This document shows, piece by piece, positions 43,211-43,612 of a stretch of 43,612 bases of DNA (its first letter is position 1; every line of letters begins with the position of its first letter). Under the pieces are notes generated by a model. It saw only the letters and a program-made list of their open reading frames with translations, was not told where the DNA came from and ran no database searches. The position numbers were made by a program, and so were the translations under genes. The stretch covers positions 1 to 43,612 of the forward strand of contig JALWOY010000188.1 in assembly GCA_027083355.1 (NCBI GenBank), given 5' to 3'. This DNA is from Phycisphaerales bacterium. Lineage in GTDB: Bacteria > Planctomycetota > Phycisphaerae > Phycisphaerales > UBA1924.

Positions 43211-43498
43211 ATGCACGAACTCGTCCGAGCAAAGCTTGAAGAACTCCGTGCGGTGTGCTCGGCGCATCATGTCAAGCGGCTGGATCTGATCGGGTCGGCC
43301 GCGGAAGGCGCGTTCGACGCCTCGCGGAGCGATCTCGATTTTGTTGTCGAGTTCGCGCCATGCTCGCCGTCCGAGCACTACGAGCGGTATTTCGGCCTGC
43401 ACGAGGCGCTCGTCGAGATGTTCCGGCGGGATATTGATCTGGTTGAATTTTCGGCGTTGCGGAATCCCTATTTCATTCGCCGAATCGCTGCTTTGTAG
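43211..43498 (+). CDS. MNT-type nucleotidyltransferase (antitoxin-like)
   Basis: The 95-residue minimal nucleotidyltransferase has the GSxxEG helix (LIGSAAEGAF) and the metal-binding SDLDFVVEF pair, followed by a later acidic strand (RRDIDLVEFSAL). Such proteins usually act as antitoxins that AMPylate a HEPN-domain toxin. The expected partner would lie next to it; the only candidate here is the truncated ORF at 43541, whose visible residues do not show a HEPN motif. ATG 43211 is preferred over upstream GTG/ATG codons because of the TACAAT box 6 nt before it and the family start. Confidence 0.83.
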   Translation: MHELVRAKLEELRAVCSAHHVKRLDLIGSAAEGAFDASRSDLDFVVEFAPCSPSEHYERYFGLHEALVEMFRRDIDLVEFSALRNPYFIRRIAAL

Positions 43499-43540
43499 AA
43501 ACGACTTGACAGATGGGCTGGAAGGCGCTCTTCTGTGTGT

Positions 43541-43612
43541 ATGACGCCGGAAGAAAGCCAGACCCGACTCGTTCGGATCGCCGTCTTGTCCATGCGTGCC
43601 GCCGGCCGCCAT
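43541..43612 (+). CDS. Start of a truncated ORF, unknown
   Basis: An ATG at 43541 opens a frame of 24 codons to the window end (begins MTPEESQTRLVRIAVLS) with no stop. TTGACA at 43506-43511 may be a -35 element. Too little is visible to assign a family. Its position suggests it could be the partner of the nucleotidyltransferase. Confidence 0.3.
   Translation, partial: MTPEESQTRLVRIAVLSMRAAGRH

Overview
The window is GC-rich bacterial DNA that most resembles a member of the Planctomycetota, probably a Phycisphaerae-like lineage. The reasons are the fused AroD-AroE enzyme (also known in the related Chlamydiae), the dense short palindromic repeats of the 'GGCTGGAAGCC' and 'GGACGCC' type between genes, weak use of Shine-Dalgarno sites, and several genes that look leaderless. 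The assignment comes from gene content and is not proven. I found no tRNA, rRNA or CRISPR array.

Layout. 1-1060: repeats and a degraded hypothetical gene. 1061-9218: aromatic metabolism, with aroA and aroDE (shikimate pathway, minus strand) flanking a plus-strand pair: an indolepyruvate:ferredoxin oxidoreductase alpha subunit, and a three-part fusion of its beta subunit to an ADP-forming acyl-CoA synthetase. 9278-12222: an MntR-like regulator, a possible small RNA with a terminator, a secreted alpha/beta hydrolase and two large repeat clusters. 12223-16856: pyruvate:ferredoxin oxidoreductase coupled to a dihydroorotate-dehydrogenase-like protein. 17322-20696: hutH-hutU histidine degradation. 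20774-26477: a VgrG/PAAR island with a LysM-metallopeptidase candidate effector. 26827-29973: a GH8 glycosidase and a DUF262 protein that looks foreign. 30150-38185: proS, a degenerate QueC-like protein, a sirtuin, thpR, an epimerase, an S41 peptidase and an esterase. 38312-43164: a succinyl-CoA-synthetase-like pair plus citryl-CoA lyase, i.e. a three-gene split ATP-citrate-lyase system. It is interrupted twice by small cassettes bounded by related inverted repeats, one carrying a GxxExxY protein and one a voltage-gated-type ion channel. 43211-end: an MNT-type nucleotidyltransferase and a truncated ORF.

How the genes fit together. Ferredoxin-linked 2-oxoacid chemistry (indolepyruvate and pyruvate oxidoreductases), ADP-forming CoA ligation, histidine breakdown and citryl-CoA cleavage suggest low-potential amino-acid fermentation and/or reductive carbon metabolism. 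The window alone does not show a complete reductive TCA cycle. The points most worth attention are the IorB-synthetase fusion, the inverted-repeat cassettes inside the citryl-CoA locus, the VgrG effector island, palindromic repeats that have entered reading frames, and a recurring TAnnnT box exactly 6 nt before several start codons.
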